The translations under genes and the position numbers were made by a program. A DNA stretch of 64,000 nucleotides. Origin: Pontibacillus litoralis JSM 072002. Its GTDB lineage: Bacteria; Bacillota; Bacilli; Bacillales; BH030062. This document shows positions 19,037 to 27,066 of the stretch, in pieces (position 1 is the stretch's first letter; every line of letters begins with the position of its first letter). The notes under the pieces are model-generated. The model did not search any database, had not been told where the DNA came from, and saw nothing but the letters and a program-made list of their open reading frames with translations. The stretch is from contig NZ_AVPG01000002.1 in NCBI RefSeq assembly GCF_000775615.1, positions 62,001-126,000 of the forward strand, read 5' to 3'.

Positions 19037-20119
19037 TCAAGCTTTTTCTTGTATCCGATACACATAAGCTAATATTTCGGCTACAGCTTGATAAAATTCT
19101 TCTCCAATCACGTTGTCTATTTCCACAGCATCATACAAAGCTCTTGCTAAAGGGCGATTTTCTACTGTTACAATATCGTGATGTTTCGCTATTTCTTTTA
19201 TTTTTAACGCCACATAATCGACCCCTTTAGCAACAACGTATGGTGCATCAGCTTTATTATCATCATATTTAATGGCAACCGCGAAGTGTGTAGGGTTTGT
19301 AATCACAACATCCGCATTGGGCACTTCATTCATCATACGTTGTTGAGACATTTGGCGTTGTCTTTCTTTAATTTTGGATTTAATTTGTGGATCACCTTCA
19401 ATATTTTTATACTCATCTTTAATATCTTGTTTAGACATGCGAATATTTTTTTCGTGATCATACTTTTGATATGTATAATCTAATATTGACAATACGAGTA
19501 GCAACAACGATGCAGCTAGCCCCATAATTACAGTAGTACTGCCAAAAAAGGAAACGGCAGCTTCCACGCTTTTTTGGGACATAACTAGCAAATCATCTTT
19601 CCTAATCCACAATATAGAAAAGGTTACCGACCCAACAAATCCGATCTTCAACATAGATTTCAATAACTCTACTAGCGCACGAACCGCAAAAATCTTTTTA
19701 AATCCTTGAATCGGATCTAGCTTTTTTAAATCCATCTGTATCGGTTTCGTTGTGAAAAGAAAGCCTACTTGCATATAATTTGCTACAAGCGCTGCAATTA
19801 TTGCAATTGCCATAACCGGCGCAAGCGTAGCAGCCACTCTTTTCGTCATTTCAACCATAACTTGATGTAAGGATTGCTCTGTTAAATCCCAATGTATGTA
19901 TTCACTGAAACTTTGTTCATAAATTGAGAGAAAGCTCTCTTTCAAATAACCGCCAACAACCCACAATATAGTGAACATTAAAAATAGCATAATTGCCGTG
20001 TTCACATCTTGACTTTTAGCTACTTGCCCTTTTTTGCGGCTATCTTCTCTTTTTTTAGGTGTAGCTTTTTCTGTTTTCTCCTGTGAAAAGAACTGTAAAT
20101 CTAAAGAAAGAGGCTTCAT
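19037..20119 (-). CDS. flhB: flagellar export gate and substrate-specificity switch protein FlhB
   Basis: Membrane component whose cytoplasmic domain self-cleaves to switch export from rod/hook to filament substrates. The cleavage motif NPTH is present in VVITNPTHFAVAIKYDD near residue 272. The N-terminus (QFFSQEKTEKATPKKREDSRKKGQ) and four membrane segments are typical, and the length is 360 residues. The ATG overlaps the fliR stop by four bases (ATGA). A separate short homologue of its C-terminal fragment is encoded at 45826-46098. Confidence 0.97.
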   Translation of the reverse strand: MKPLSLDLQFFSQEKTEKATPKKREDSRKKGQVAKSQDVNTAIMLFLMFTILWVVGGYLKESFLSIYEQSFSEYIHWDLTEQSLHQVMVEMTKRVAATLAPVMAIAIIAALVANYMQVGFLFTTKPIQMDLKKLDPIQGFKKIFAVRALVELLKSMLKIGFVGSVTFSILWIRKDDLLVMSQKSVEAAVSFFGSTTVIMGLAASLLLLVLSILDYTYQKYDHEKNIRMSKQDIKDEYKNIEGDPQIKSKIKERQRQMSQQRMMNEVPNADVVITNPTHFAVAIKYDDNKADAPYVVAKGVDYVALKIKEIAKHHDIVTVENRPLARALYDAVEIDNVIGEEFYQAVAEILAYVYRIQEKA

Positions 20120-20904
20120 CCTGTCTCCCCCATTAACTGCATTAAATCTCGCATCGATACGAGCATTAAATCAAAAAGGTTTTCTATTAAAATAGTAAAC
20201 ATACTAAATGAAATAAGAATGACGACGAAACTTACTAATATTTTTAACGGTAAGCCTACGACAAACACATTAAGCTGAGGTACCGTTCTTGCGACAATCC
20301 CTAGCGCAACATCAACGAGGAATAAACAACCAACAATTGGAACAGACATGAGAAATGCTACCATAAACATTTGATTAAACGTTTCAATTACAAATAGTAT
20401 GAATGGTTCATTACCGAAGTCGATATACAACTGGTCCAGTGGTATCATTTCATAACTGTAGAATATACCATCGATAAGTAAATGATGCCCATCTACAGCT
20501 AACAACAATAATAACGTGATTGTATATAAATATTGTCCAATTAACGGACTTTGAACACCTGTTTGTGGATCAATAACATTTGCAATAGCAAAGCCCATTT
20601 GAAAATCTATAAAACCACCAGCAATTTGGACCGCTGTAATAATCAAATAAGCCATAAATCCAATAGCTAATCCTACTATAGCTTCTTTTAGTACTAAACC
20701 AATAAACATCTCGTTCACTATAACAACAGGAATATCAACTGTGTAAAACATAATCCAAGCCAAGAAAAAACTAAACCCAATTTTGTGTTGCGTTGGTACA
20801 TTACGATACGAAAAAAGCGGAATGGTTACAAAAAACGCTGTAACTCTTACAAAAATAAGTATAAAAGCTGGTAATTTAGATAGTTCTAAAAGTTGTTCCA
20901 TCAT
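20116..20904 (-). CDS. fliR: flagellar export gate protein FliR
   Basis: One of the FliP5-Q4-R1 export channel subunits. The 262 residues are strongly hydrophobic with about six membrane segments. The family segment FMAYLIITAVQIAGGFIDFQMGF is near residues 75-100, followed by NVIDPQTGVQSPLIGQ. Two adjacent ATGs at 20904 and 20901 are both possible; the ribosome site (GTGGGA) is weak and overlaps the fliQ stop, suggesting coupling. It overlaps flhB by four bases. Confidence 0.95.
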   Translation of the reverse strand: MMEQLLELSKLPAFILIFVRVTAFFVTIPLFSYRNVPTQHKIGFSFFLAWIMFYTVDIPVVIVNEMFIGLVLKEAIVGLAIGFMAYLIITAVQIAGGFIDFQMGFAIANVIDPQTGVQSPLIGQYLYTITLLLLLAVDGHHLLIDGIFYSYEMIPLDQLYIDFGNEPFILFVIETFNQMFMVAFLMSVPIVGCLFLVDVALGIVARTVPQLNVFVVGLPLKILVSFVVILISFSMFTILIENLFDLMLVSMRDLMQLMGETG

Positions 20905-21180
20905 TTATCCCACAAAAAAATTTAAATTATGAAATATATTCGATGTAAACTCCACCATTTTTGTAAGCATCCACGGACCAAAGAACAATAAACCAAGTAA
21001 TACTGCAACGATTTTCGGTATAAAAGCAAGGGTCTGTTCTTGGATTTGTGTAGTAGCTTGGAAAATAGATACAGCTAGTCCAATGGCTAATGCTAATACT
21101 AATAAGGGACCCGTTATCATTAAAACTGTAAATATACCATCTTCTGCTAATGAGATAACATCTTGACTGTTCACAGACAT
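20905..21180 (-). CDS. fliQ: flagellar export gate protein FliQ
   Basis: A 91-residue, two-helix membrane subunit of the FliPQR export channel. The first hydrophobic hairpin (FTVLMITGPLLVLALAIGLAV), then FQATTQIQEQTLAFIPKI and a second membrane segment, match the family. It abuts fliR directly and lies 18 bases after fliP. Confidence 0.96.
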   Translation of the reverse strand: MSVNSQDVISLAEDGIFTVLMITGPLLVLALAIGLAVSIFQATTQIQEQTLAFIPKIVAVLLGLLFFGPWMLTKMVEFTSNIFHNLNFFVG

Positions 21181-21198
21181 ATCCCCCTATTCATAAGT

Positions 21199-21864
21199 TT
21201 AAAATCCTTCCAATAAGGAATACGTAATTAAATACCAACCATCTACTAATACGAATAGCAGTATTTTAAAAGGTAAAGAAATCATTACAGGTGGAAGCAT
21301 CATCATCCCCATTGACATAAGGACACTAGCAACAGCCATATCAATAACAAGAAATGGTATAAAAATCATAAAGCCCATTTGAAATGCTGTTTTTAATTCA
21401 CTAATCGCAAAAGCAGGTACGAGTGTCGTTAACGGAATATCCTCCAATGATTCAGGTGGGTCCATTTCAGAATAATTCATAAAGAGCGCCAAGTCTTTTT
21501 CCCTAGTGTGCTTGGCCATGAACTCTTTTATCGGTTCTGCAGCGTTCTCATAAGCTTCTTCTAAAGATATTTCATCATTAAACAGCGGTTGCAATGCTGT
21601 TTCATTTACATCATGGAACGTAGGCGCCATAATAAAAAACGTTAAAAACAGTGCTAACCCAATGAGTAATTGATTCGGCGGTGTTTGTTGTGTTGCTAAA
21701 GAAGTTCGAACAAACGACAACACAATGACAATTCTAGTAAAACTTGTCATTAAAATTAGTATACTTGGAGCTAGAGCAAGAACGGTTAACAATAATAACA
21801 ATTTGACAGAAGTTGAAACGGCAGCTGTGTCCGTATTAGAAAATAAATCTACAAACTCATTCAT
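21199..21864 (-). CDS. fliP: flagellar export gate protein FliP
   Basis: Core pentameric subunit of the export channel. It has a hydrophobic N-terminal segment, the conserved MTSFTRIVIVLSFVRTSLATQQTPPNQLL (about residues 40-70), a periplasmic loop, and the family C-terminus GFMIFIPFLVIDMAVASVLMSMGM. A TTG at 21867 opens the frame, but the ATG at 21864 has AGAGG at 6 bases and overlaps the fliO stop, so I use it (221 residues). Confidence 0.96.
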   Translation of the reverse strand: MNEFVDLFSNTDTAAVSTSVKLLLLLTVLALAPSILILMTSFTRIVIVLSFVRTSLATQQTPPNQLLIGLALFLTFFIMAPTFHDVNETALQPLFNDEISLEEAYENAAEPIKEFMAKHTREKDLALFMNYSEMDPPESLEDIPLTTLVPAFAISELKTAFQMGFMIFIPFLVIDMAVASVLMSMGMMMLPPVMISLPFKILLFVLVDGWYLITYSLLEGF

Positions 21865-22537
21865 CAATATCCTCTTTCTGTTTTTGGCTTTGTTGTATTA
21901 ATCGTTGCCGTTTTTGTTGCAATGACTTCAACTCCGATTGGAAAAGCTGCTGAAACTGAATAGAGGAAGGCTTATTATCACCTTGTGCTCTATCTACACC
22001 TTGTTTATTTCTTTTAGAAAACAGCGTTCCCATTGATGAAGAAGTAGCCATATGACCATTTGCTTCTTGCTCTGTTAATGCTCGTTTTGTTTTTTCATCT
22101 GTAATTTCCGTTAAAAGCTCTACATTGTCTCCTACGCCAATTGCGAATAACTGATCACCAATGCGCACAACTTGCAATGACTTATTTTGTCCTAACGAAA
22201 CACCGCCGAGGTTTTGTAGCGTTTTGACATTGTGAAACATTTTATTTCGTTTATTCATAAATTTAAGTAGCGCATACAATAAACCGATTATGAGCGCCAA
22301 TGCACTTATCAGCTTGATGAACTGCCATAGTATCGAAGGGCCATCCTTCGTTGATTGTGTTGGAGAAGGCGTTTGTCGTTCACCTTCTCCATTTTGCATT
22401 GTATCTTCATCATCACACTGTCCAACCATACATTCTACAGAGTCTTCCACTGCTAATGCTACATTAGGCAAAAAGAAACATACCATCATCGCAGTCAACA
22501 ATAAAAGTGCACCAACATTTTTGCAAATATTTCTCAT
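21857..22537 (-). CDS. fliO: flagellar export assembly factor FliO/FliZ
   Basis: Membrane protein that helps the FliP ring assemble (called FliZ or FliO in Bacilli). A signal-peptide-like segment occupies residues 8-29 (ending NVALA). It is followed by a short outer domain with C36 and C41, a membrane segment (about 75-95), and a cytoplasmic beta-rich domain (LGGVSLGQNKSLQVVRIGDQ) with a basic, Gln-rich tail. The 226 residues match the Bacillus form. It overlaps fliP by 8 bases. Confidence 0.92.
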   Translation of the reverse strand: MRNICKNVGALLLLTAMMVCFFLPNVALAVEDSVECMVGQCDDEDTMQNGEGERQTPSPTQSTKDGPSILWQFIKLISALALIIGLLYALLKFMNKRNKMFHNVKTLQNLGGVSLGQNKSLQVVRIGDQLFAIGVGDNVELLTEITDEKTKRALTEQEANGHMATSSSMGTLFSKRNKQGVDRAQGDNKPSSIQFQQLFQSELKSLQQKRQRLIQQSQKQKEDIDE

Positions 22538-22542
22538 AAGCG

Positions 22543-22905
22543 TTAACTCAATGCTTTAGATATAGCTTCTATTACTCGTTCTGCTTGGAATGGTTTCACA
22601 ATAAAATCTTTTGCACCCGCTTGAATCGCATCAATAACCATCGCTTGTTGCCCCATAGCAGAACACATAATGATCACAGCGTTCCCATTCTCTTCTTTAA
22701 TTTCTTTCAACGCAGTAATTCCGTCCTTTTCTGGCATCGTAATATCCATCGTAACTAAATCAGGTGTTAATTCTTTATATTTCGCAACCGCTTCGTTGCC
22801 ATCTTGTGCTTCACCAACGACGTCGTATCCATTTTTCGTCAATATATCTTTAATCATCATTCGCATGAATGCTGCATCATCCACGATTAAAACTTTTTTA
22901 GCCAT
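22543..22905 (-). CDS. cheY: chemotaxis response regulator CheY
   Basis: Single-domain receiver that, when phosphorylated by CheA, binds FliM/FliY and promotes counterclockwise rotation in Bacilli. The acid pair is D9/D10, the phosphoacceptor D54 is in LVTMDITMPEKDG, and the conserved Lys is in FIVKPFQ near residue 104. It is 120 residues long. It lies between fliY and fliO, the usual Bacillus position. Confidence 0.97.
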   Translation of the reverse strand: MAKKVLIVDDAAFMRMMIKDILTKNGYDVVGEAQDGNEAVAKYKELTPDLVTMDITMPEKDGITALKEIKEENGNAVIIMCSAMGQQAMVIDAIQAGAKDFIVKPFQAERVIEAISKALS

Positions 22906-22923
22906 TATTCATTCCCCCATTAT

Positions 22924-24075
22924 TTATTGAATTGTTTTCAGTCGGTCTTTTTGACTTAATATATCTGTTACACGTACACCAAAGTTCTCGTCAATCACGA
23001 CTACTTCCCCTTTGGCGATTGGCTTTTCATTTACCAGAATATCCACTGGTTCCCCTGCGAGTTTATCTAATTCAACGACAGATCCAGAAGACAAATCTAA
23101 TATATCTTTAATTGTTCGTTTTGTTCTACCTAATTCAACCGTCACTTTTAAAGGAATATCTAACAACATATTTAAGTTACGTTGTTCCTGATTTCCTAAT
23201 TCTACTGGATGGAATGAACTAAATTCCGCTGGTTGAATAGTAGACGCTTGCTCTTTATGCATTCCACCTAAATATTGCGTTTGATGTGCGGCAGTTTGAT
23301 GCTCTTCTTGCGTATGCTGTTGAGATTGCCACGGTTCTCCTTGTATTGTATGAGGTTCTATCGGTTCTTCACTCGTTTGATCTAAAGGCGGATTTAATAG
23401 ATCTTCTACCAACTGCTTAGCAAACTCAACTGGTAGTAATTGCATAATTTTAGAATCTATCAAATCACCTACTTTTAATTGGAAGGACACCTTAACGAGT
23501 ACGTCGTCATTAGGAATAGTTTCCGTACCTTCTCCTTGCTTAATATTTAACAAATCAATGCTAGGAGGAGAAATATCCACTCGTTTATTAAACACAGTAG
23601 ACATACTTGTCGCAGAAGAACCCATCATTTGATTCATAGCTTCTTGCACAGCACTTAAATGAATCTCACTCAGTTCATCAGAAGGTGAAGTGCCATCACC
23701 ACCTAGCATAAGGTCAGCAATAATTGCAGCATCCGCTTGTTGAATGACAAGTAAGTTCATACCAGAGAAACCTTCTGTATAAGTGACTTGTACTGCTACA
23801 TTCGGTTGTGGGAATTCATTTGGTAGTAACGACCGTTTGACTATTTTAGTTGTCGGTGTTGTAATTTCTACCTTTTGATTTAATAAACTAGATAAAGCAG
23901 TTGCAGAACTACCAAATGAAATATTACCGATTTCACCTAATGTGTCTTGTTCTAATGCGGATAAGTAATCTTCCACAGGGGGTTGTTCTATTACAACCTG
24001 TTCTTCTTCATCTTCTCCTGTACCGTTAAGTAATGCATCAATTTCATCTTGAGAGAGCATACCATCACTCATCAT
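22924..24075 (-). CDS. fliY: flagellar switch phosphatase FliY
   Basis: Switch-complex protein combining a CheY-P binding N-terminus (MLSQDEIDALLNG), a CheC-like phosphatase core with two E-x2-N sites (GEIGNISFGSSATALS near residue 50, QEAMNQMMGSSATS near 150), and a C-terminal FliN/SpoA domain (LLDIPLKVTVELGRTKRTIKDIL, from about 300). A variable linker of about 70 residues rich in Gln and His joins them. TTG at 24078 opens the frame; ATG at 24075 has GGGGG at 6 bases. It overlaps fliM by 11 bases. Confidence 0.97.
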   Translation of the reverse strand: MMSDGMLSQDEIDALLNGTGEDEEEQVVIEQPPVEDYLSALEQDTLGEIGNISFGSSATALSSLLNQKVEITTPTTKIVKRSLLPNEFPQPNVAVQVTYTEGFSGMNLLVIQQADAAIIADLMLGGDGTSPSDELSEIHLSAVQEAMNQMMGSSATSMSTVFNKRVDISPPSIDLLNIKQGEGTETIPNDDVLVKVSFQLKVGDLIDSKIMQLLPVEFAKQLVEDLLNPPLDQTSEEPIEPHTIQGEPWQSQQHTQEEHQTAAHQTQYLGGMHKEQASTIQPAEFSSFHPVELGNQEQRNLNMLLDIPLKVTVELGRTKRTIKDILDLSSGSVVELDKLAGEPVDILVNEKPIAKGEVVVIDENFGVRVTDILSQKDRLKTIQ

Positions 24076-25063
24076 CAAAATCCCCCCCTTTATATTCTTC
24101 CAAAATCTGTACTGCTACTTTATTTTTCTTCTTACCTGGTTGTACTAAAAACTTTTTCTCGTCGTCGACATTTAAAGCTAATGGTTCTGCGATGCTTTGA
24201 TTTAAATGAATCACATCTTTTTGAGCTAAATGTAAAAATTGCTCAATGGTAATGGTTGTCTCTCCTAAGACAGCTGTCATTTCCACCTCTGCTTTTTGAA
24301 TGTTTCGCGTCAATGCTTCATATTCACCTGGCTCGCGTTCCTTCGTTTCTGTCTGCATCCAATAATGGACAGATAATTTCGGAATAATAGGTTCAAGTAC
24401 AACGTGAGGAATACATATATTAATCATTCCACTCGATTCACCTATTTCCGTATTTAAAGAGATGACAACAACCGTTTCATTCGGGGAAACCATTTGTAGA
24501 AATTGTGGATTTTCTTCAAATTCCTCCAGTTGAGGGTCAATTTCTACAATAGAACTCCAAGCTTCTTGTAAACTGTCAATCGCTTTTTCAAACATTTGTG
24601 ACATGATTTTCGTTTCTATTTCCGTTAACCCTTCAATTTTATTAATACTTTCCCCCCGACCACCTAACATTCGATCGAGCATAGCATAGGCAATATTGGG
24701 ATTCGTTTCTAACACAATACGACCATCTAGTGGGGCAACAGAGAAAATATTCAAAATTGTTTTTTTCGGTATAGAACGGATAAATTCTTCATAAGGTATT
24801 TGGTCCACAGATGCGATGGAAATTTGTACATATGTTCTTAATTGAGCAGAAAAATAGGTCGTTAACAATCGAGCGAAATTTTCATGAATTCGTGAAAGAC
24901 TTCTAATTTGATCCTTTGAAAAACGAAGAGCACGCTTAAAATCGTAAACCTTTACCTTTTTCTCTGTTTCTTCCTTTTTTAAATCATCTGCGTCCATTTC
25001 CCCTGTTGATATGGCAGATAATAATGCGTCTATTTCATTTTGGGAAAGAACTTCTTCAGCCAA
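24065..25063 (-). CDS. fliM: flagellar motor switch protein FliM
   Basis: Links the FliG ring to FliY and binds CheY-P through its N-terminal LSQNEIDALL. The middle domain has the GGXG motif (MLGGRGES, around residue 133). The C-terminal SpoA domain spans about 250-320. It is 332 residues long. Gene order fliL-fliM-fliY-cheY is canonical, and the end overlaps fliY by 11 bases. Confidence 0.97.
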   Translation of the reverse strand: MAEEVLSQNEIDALLSAISTGEMDADDLKKEETEKKVKVYDFKRALRFSKDQIRSLSRIHENFARLLTTYFSAQLRTYVQISIASVDQIPYEEFIRSIPKKTILNIFSVAPLDGRIVLETNPNIAYAMLDRMLGGRGESINKIEGLTEIETKIMSQMFEKAIDSLQEAWSSIVEIDPQLEEFEENPQFLQMVSPNETVVVISLNTEIGESSGMINICIPHVVLEPIIPKLSVHYWMQTETKEREPGEYEALTRNIQKAEVEMTAVLGETTITIEQFLHLAQKDVIHLNQSIAEPLALNVDDEKKFLVQPGKKKNKVAVQILEEYKGGDFDDE

Positions 25064-25095
25064 ATAACGTCACCTCCGTTTCGGCACGGTTTCCA

Positions 25096-25509
25096 TCACT
25101 GTAAAACTTTTTGTGTTGTATATACATCTGTCACTTTACCTTCTGTCATGACTTCATTAAGCCGCGTTTGAAGTGTGCTTTCTAAATTACCAATACCCGT
25201 TTTAAATTGTTCTTGGTCCTTTTTAGATAGTTCTTTAATGACAATATTATTTAATTGAAAGCTCCGTTTTTCTAACTCTTCTTTCGCTTCTTTGCTATCG
25301 GTGACAATTTTAAATTGTATACGGACAAAGCCACCATCATTTAAATCGGTAGTGATTTCATCTGTATCGATGGAATTCTCTACTTGTTCATCAATGGTTG
25401 GTTTCTTGTCATCTCCTCCAGTATTCAATACCAATATAAGAGCAACAATACCGACGATACTTATAATGACTAGTGTTATAACCATCGTTTTAAATATTTT
25501 AGAATTCAA
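25096..25509 (-). CDS. fliL: flagellar basal body protein FliL
   Basis: Stator-associated membrane protein that supports motor torque. It has one N-terminal membrane helix (residues 8-28) and a periplasmic FliL domain (about 55-135, with FVRIQFKIVTDSKEA). The start is TTG at 25509, whose last bases overlap the swrD stop (TTGA); GGGGGA lies 6 bases before it. This suggests translation coupled to swrD. The 137 residues are normal. Confidence 0.94.
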   Translation of the reverse strand: MNSKIFKTMVITLVIISIVGIVALILVLNTGGDDKKPTIDEQVENSIDTDEITTDLNDGGFVRIQFKIVTDSKEAKEELEKRSFQLNNIVIKELSKKDQEQFKTGIGNLESTLQTRLNEVMTEGKVTDVYTTQKVLQ

Positions 25510-25733
25510 AAGGCTTCCCCCTCTCCCCTAGTACTTAATTGCGTCATTGCTACCAACCCAACTCTTCGATAGAAATGTTGAACGGCATTGACTACATCCT
25601 CTTCATTTTCTTGAACAAGTAATTTCTTACCACTTAGAAGTGTAATCGTTGTATCAGGCAACGATTGTACTTGTTCTATATAAAAACCATTCAAAGTGAA
25701 GCGGTCTCCATTTAATTTCGTCAATTGAATCAT
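25506..25733 (-). CDS. swrD: FlbD-family motor power protein SwrD
   Basis: A 75-residue FlbD-family protein (YlzI/SwrD in B. subtilis), which raises flagellar motor power during swarming. The conserved core is MIQLTKLNGDRFTLNGFYIEQ, then DTTITLLSGKKLLVQE. The family N-terminus fixes the ATG at 25733, yet no Shine-Dalgarno lies within 20 bases of it. The nearest strong one (GGGAGGG, 25789-25795) is 55 bases upstream across a hairpin. The stop overlaps the fliL start. The start-codon context is unusual and is treated as a finding. Confidence 0.93.
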   Translation of the reverse strand: MIQLTKLNGDRFTLNGFYIEQVQSLPDTTITLLSGKKLLVQENEEDVVNAVQHFYRRVGLVAMTQLSTRGEGEAF

Positions 25734-25737
25734 ATGT

Positions 25738-25783
25738 ATAGGGAGAAAGAGACGAAACGATGTATGAACGTTCGTCCCCCTAT
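25738..25783 (-). promoter_or_regulatory. hairpin between Shine-Dalgarno and start codon of swrD
   Basis: Minus-strand RNA: ATAGGG pairs with CCCTAT, and inside it GGACGAA-CG pairs with CGTTTCGTCT (one bulged T, a 6-base 3' bulge, loop TTCATACAT). The distance from GGGAGGG to the ATG is 55 bases linearly but 9 bases (5 above plus 4 below the stem) when folded. Confidence 0.55.
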
Positions 25784-25798
25784 CCTAACCCTCCCTTT

Positions 25799-26590
25799 TT
25801 ATCGTTTTAAGTTCACAAGCTCTTGGAGGATTTCGTCTGATGTTGTAATAATTCGCGTATTGGCTTGAAAAGAACGCTGCCCAGTGATCATCTCTGTAAA
25901 TTCCTCTGCTAAGTCAACGTTAGACATTTCAAGTGCACCAGAAACGATGGAACCTTGTCCACCTGTACCAGCGCCAACTAATCCACCAAATCCTGCATTA
26001 TCCGTAGTTCTATATAGGTTAGACCCTGCCTTTTCAAGACCACCTGGATTTGAAAATTGGGCTAGCGCAATCGTTCCTGCCGACTGTTGCTCTCCATCAG
26101 CATCTAAATACGTTACTTCCCCAAACTCATCAATGCTATAACTTTGCGCATCAGCAGGGATGTTAATTTTATTATTATTTACATCCTGTAAATAATAACC
26201 TGAGGGGTTTACGATATCTCCTTGAGCATCTAAGTAAAAGTTGCCTGCTCTCGTATAGAATGTTTCTTCGCCATTAGAAACTGCGAACATTCCATCCCCT
26301 TCAATAAACAAGTCTAAGGAACGGTTCGTTGTTTGACGGAAGCCGGTTGTATGTATGTTATCAATCGAAGCAATTTGAGATCCTAAACCAACTTGAGAAG
26401 GGTTAATTCCTCCTTGCCCATTAGCCGGCCCTTGAGCAGGGTTCACTTGTTGACTCATGATATCCGAAAACGTCACTCTGCCTTTCTTATACCCTACAGT
26501 GTTCACGTTTGCTACGTTGTTACCGATAATATCTAACTTTGTTTGACTACTTTTCATTCCTGAAATTCCCGCATACATTGAACGTAACAT
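25799..26590 (-). CDS. flgE: flagellar hook protein FlgE (short FlgG-like form)
   Basis: Structural hook subunit in Bacilli (formerly called FlgG in B. subtilis). The N-terminus has the rod/hook motif LDIIGNNVANVNTVGYKKGR; a central FlgE/FlgG-like beta domain contains FYTRAGNFYLDAQGDI; the C-terminus ends NVDLAEEFTEMITGQRSFQAN then ILQELVNLKR. The 263 residues equal the B. subtilis hook protein rather than the roughly 400-residue enteric form. A structured gap lies upstream, and a Shine-Dalgarno-like GGGAGGG follows the stop and probably serves swrD. Confidence 0.94.
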   Translation of the reverse strand: MLRSMYAGISGMKSSQTKLDIIGNNVANVNTVGYKKGRVTFSDIMSQQVNPAQGPANGQGGINPSQVGLGSQIASIDNIHTTGFRQTTNRSLDLFIEGDGMFAVSNGEETFYTRAGNFYLDAQGDIVNPSGYYLQDVNNNKINIPADAQSYSIDEFGEVTYLDADGEQQSAGTIALAQFSNPGGLEKAGSNLYRTTDNAGFGGLVGAGTGGQGSIVSGALEMSNVDLAEEFTEMITGQRSFQANTRIITTSDEILQELVNLKR

Positions 26591-26614
26591 AAAAATACAT
26601 CCTCTCTAATCTTA

Positions 26615-26680
26615 TAAGTAGGCTTGTTGCGTCTATCCTTCAGCAACAAGATAATAGACTCCCTTATTGGTCCAGCCTAT
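26615..26680 (-). promoter_or_regulatory. structured RNA gap upstream of flgE
   Basis: Minus-strand RNA can form an 8-bp stem CTTGTTGC/GCAACAAG (arms 26643-26650 and 26623-26630) or a 6-bp stem GTCTAT/ATAGAC (arms 26654-26659 and 26631-26636). The second stem uses the loop of the first, and an outer TAGGCT/AGCCTA is also possible. It lies between the TIGR02530 gene and flgE. Confidence 0.5.
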
Positions 26681-27054
26681 GAATCCATTACGATTGCTCC
26701 ATTTATATTCGTAAAAATGTGAGCATCGACTTCTTGCTTATCCATTGCAGTAATGACAGTATGATTCTTTGTACTAACAATTAATGCAGCATCATTCGTA
26801 ATAACTACTGATTCTGTCACACCTTTTTGTTTCGCTTCCTTCACTTTGTGTTCGATTTCTTTCCACACACAATCTGATATATGAATCCCCCGTTCTTTCA
26901 TTCGAGAACTAGCATGTTTACTAACAATTAAAGCTTCACACTCTTGTTGAAACACGTGTTTAAAGTTACTTTGATTGTGGGCTTGTATATCTTTACTATG
27001 ATTTATCGGAAGCTGCAAAGGATTATGTTGCAAATGATGAATTTTTGGTACCAC
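26677..27054 (-). CDS. TIGR02530-family flagellar operon protein
   Basis: A 125-residue protein of the conserved but uncharacterised flagellar family usually found between flgD and flgE in Firmicutes. The family core is SKHASSRMKERGI (about residue 45), then VTESVVITNDAALIVSTKN and the C-terminal DAHIFTNINGAIVMDS. There is no membrane segment. The start appears to be GTG at 27054, 12 bases after flgD. B. subtilis lacks an obvious copy at this position. A role in hook assembly is likely from position; the biochemical activity is unknown. Confidence 0.88.
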   Translation of the reverse strand: MVPKIHHLQHNPLQLPINHSKDIQAHNQSNFKHVFQQECEALIVSKHASSRMKERGIHISDCVWKEIEHKVKEAKQKGVTESVVITNDAALIVSTKNHTVITAMDKQEVDAHIFTNINGAIVMDS

Positions 27055-27066
27055 TTCACCACTTCC

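Noticed and set aside
26623-26659. H-type pseudoknot before flgE
   Set aside because: The two stems are interleaved, but the connector between the last two arms has zero bases, so both cannot form together comfortably; alternative hairpins are the better reading.
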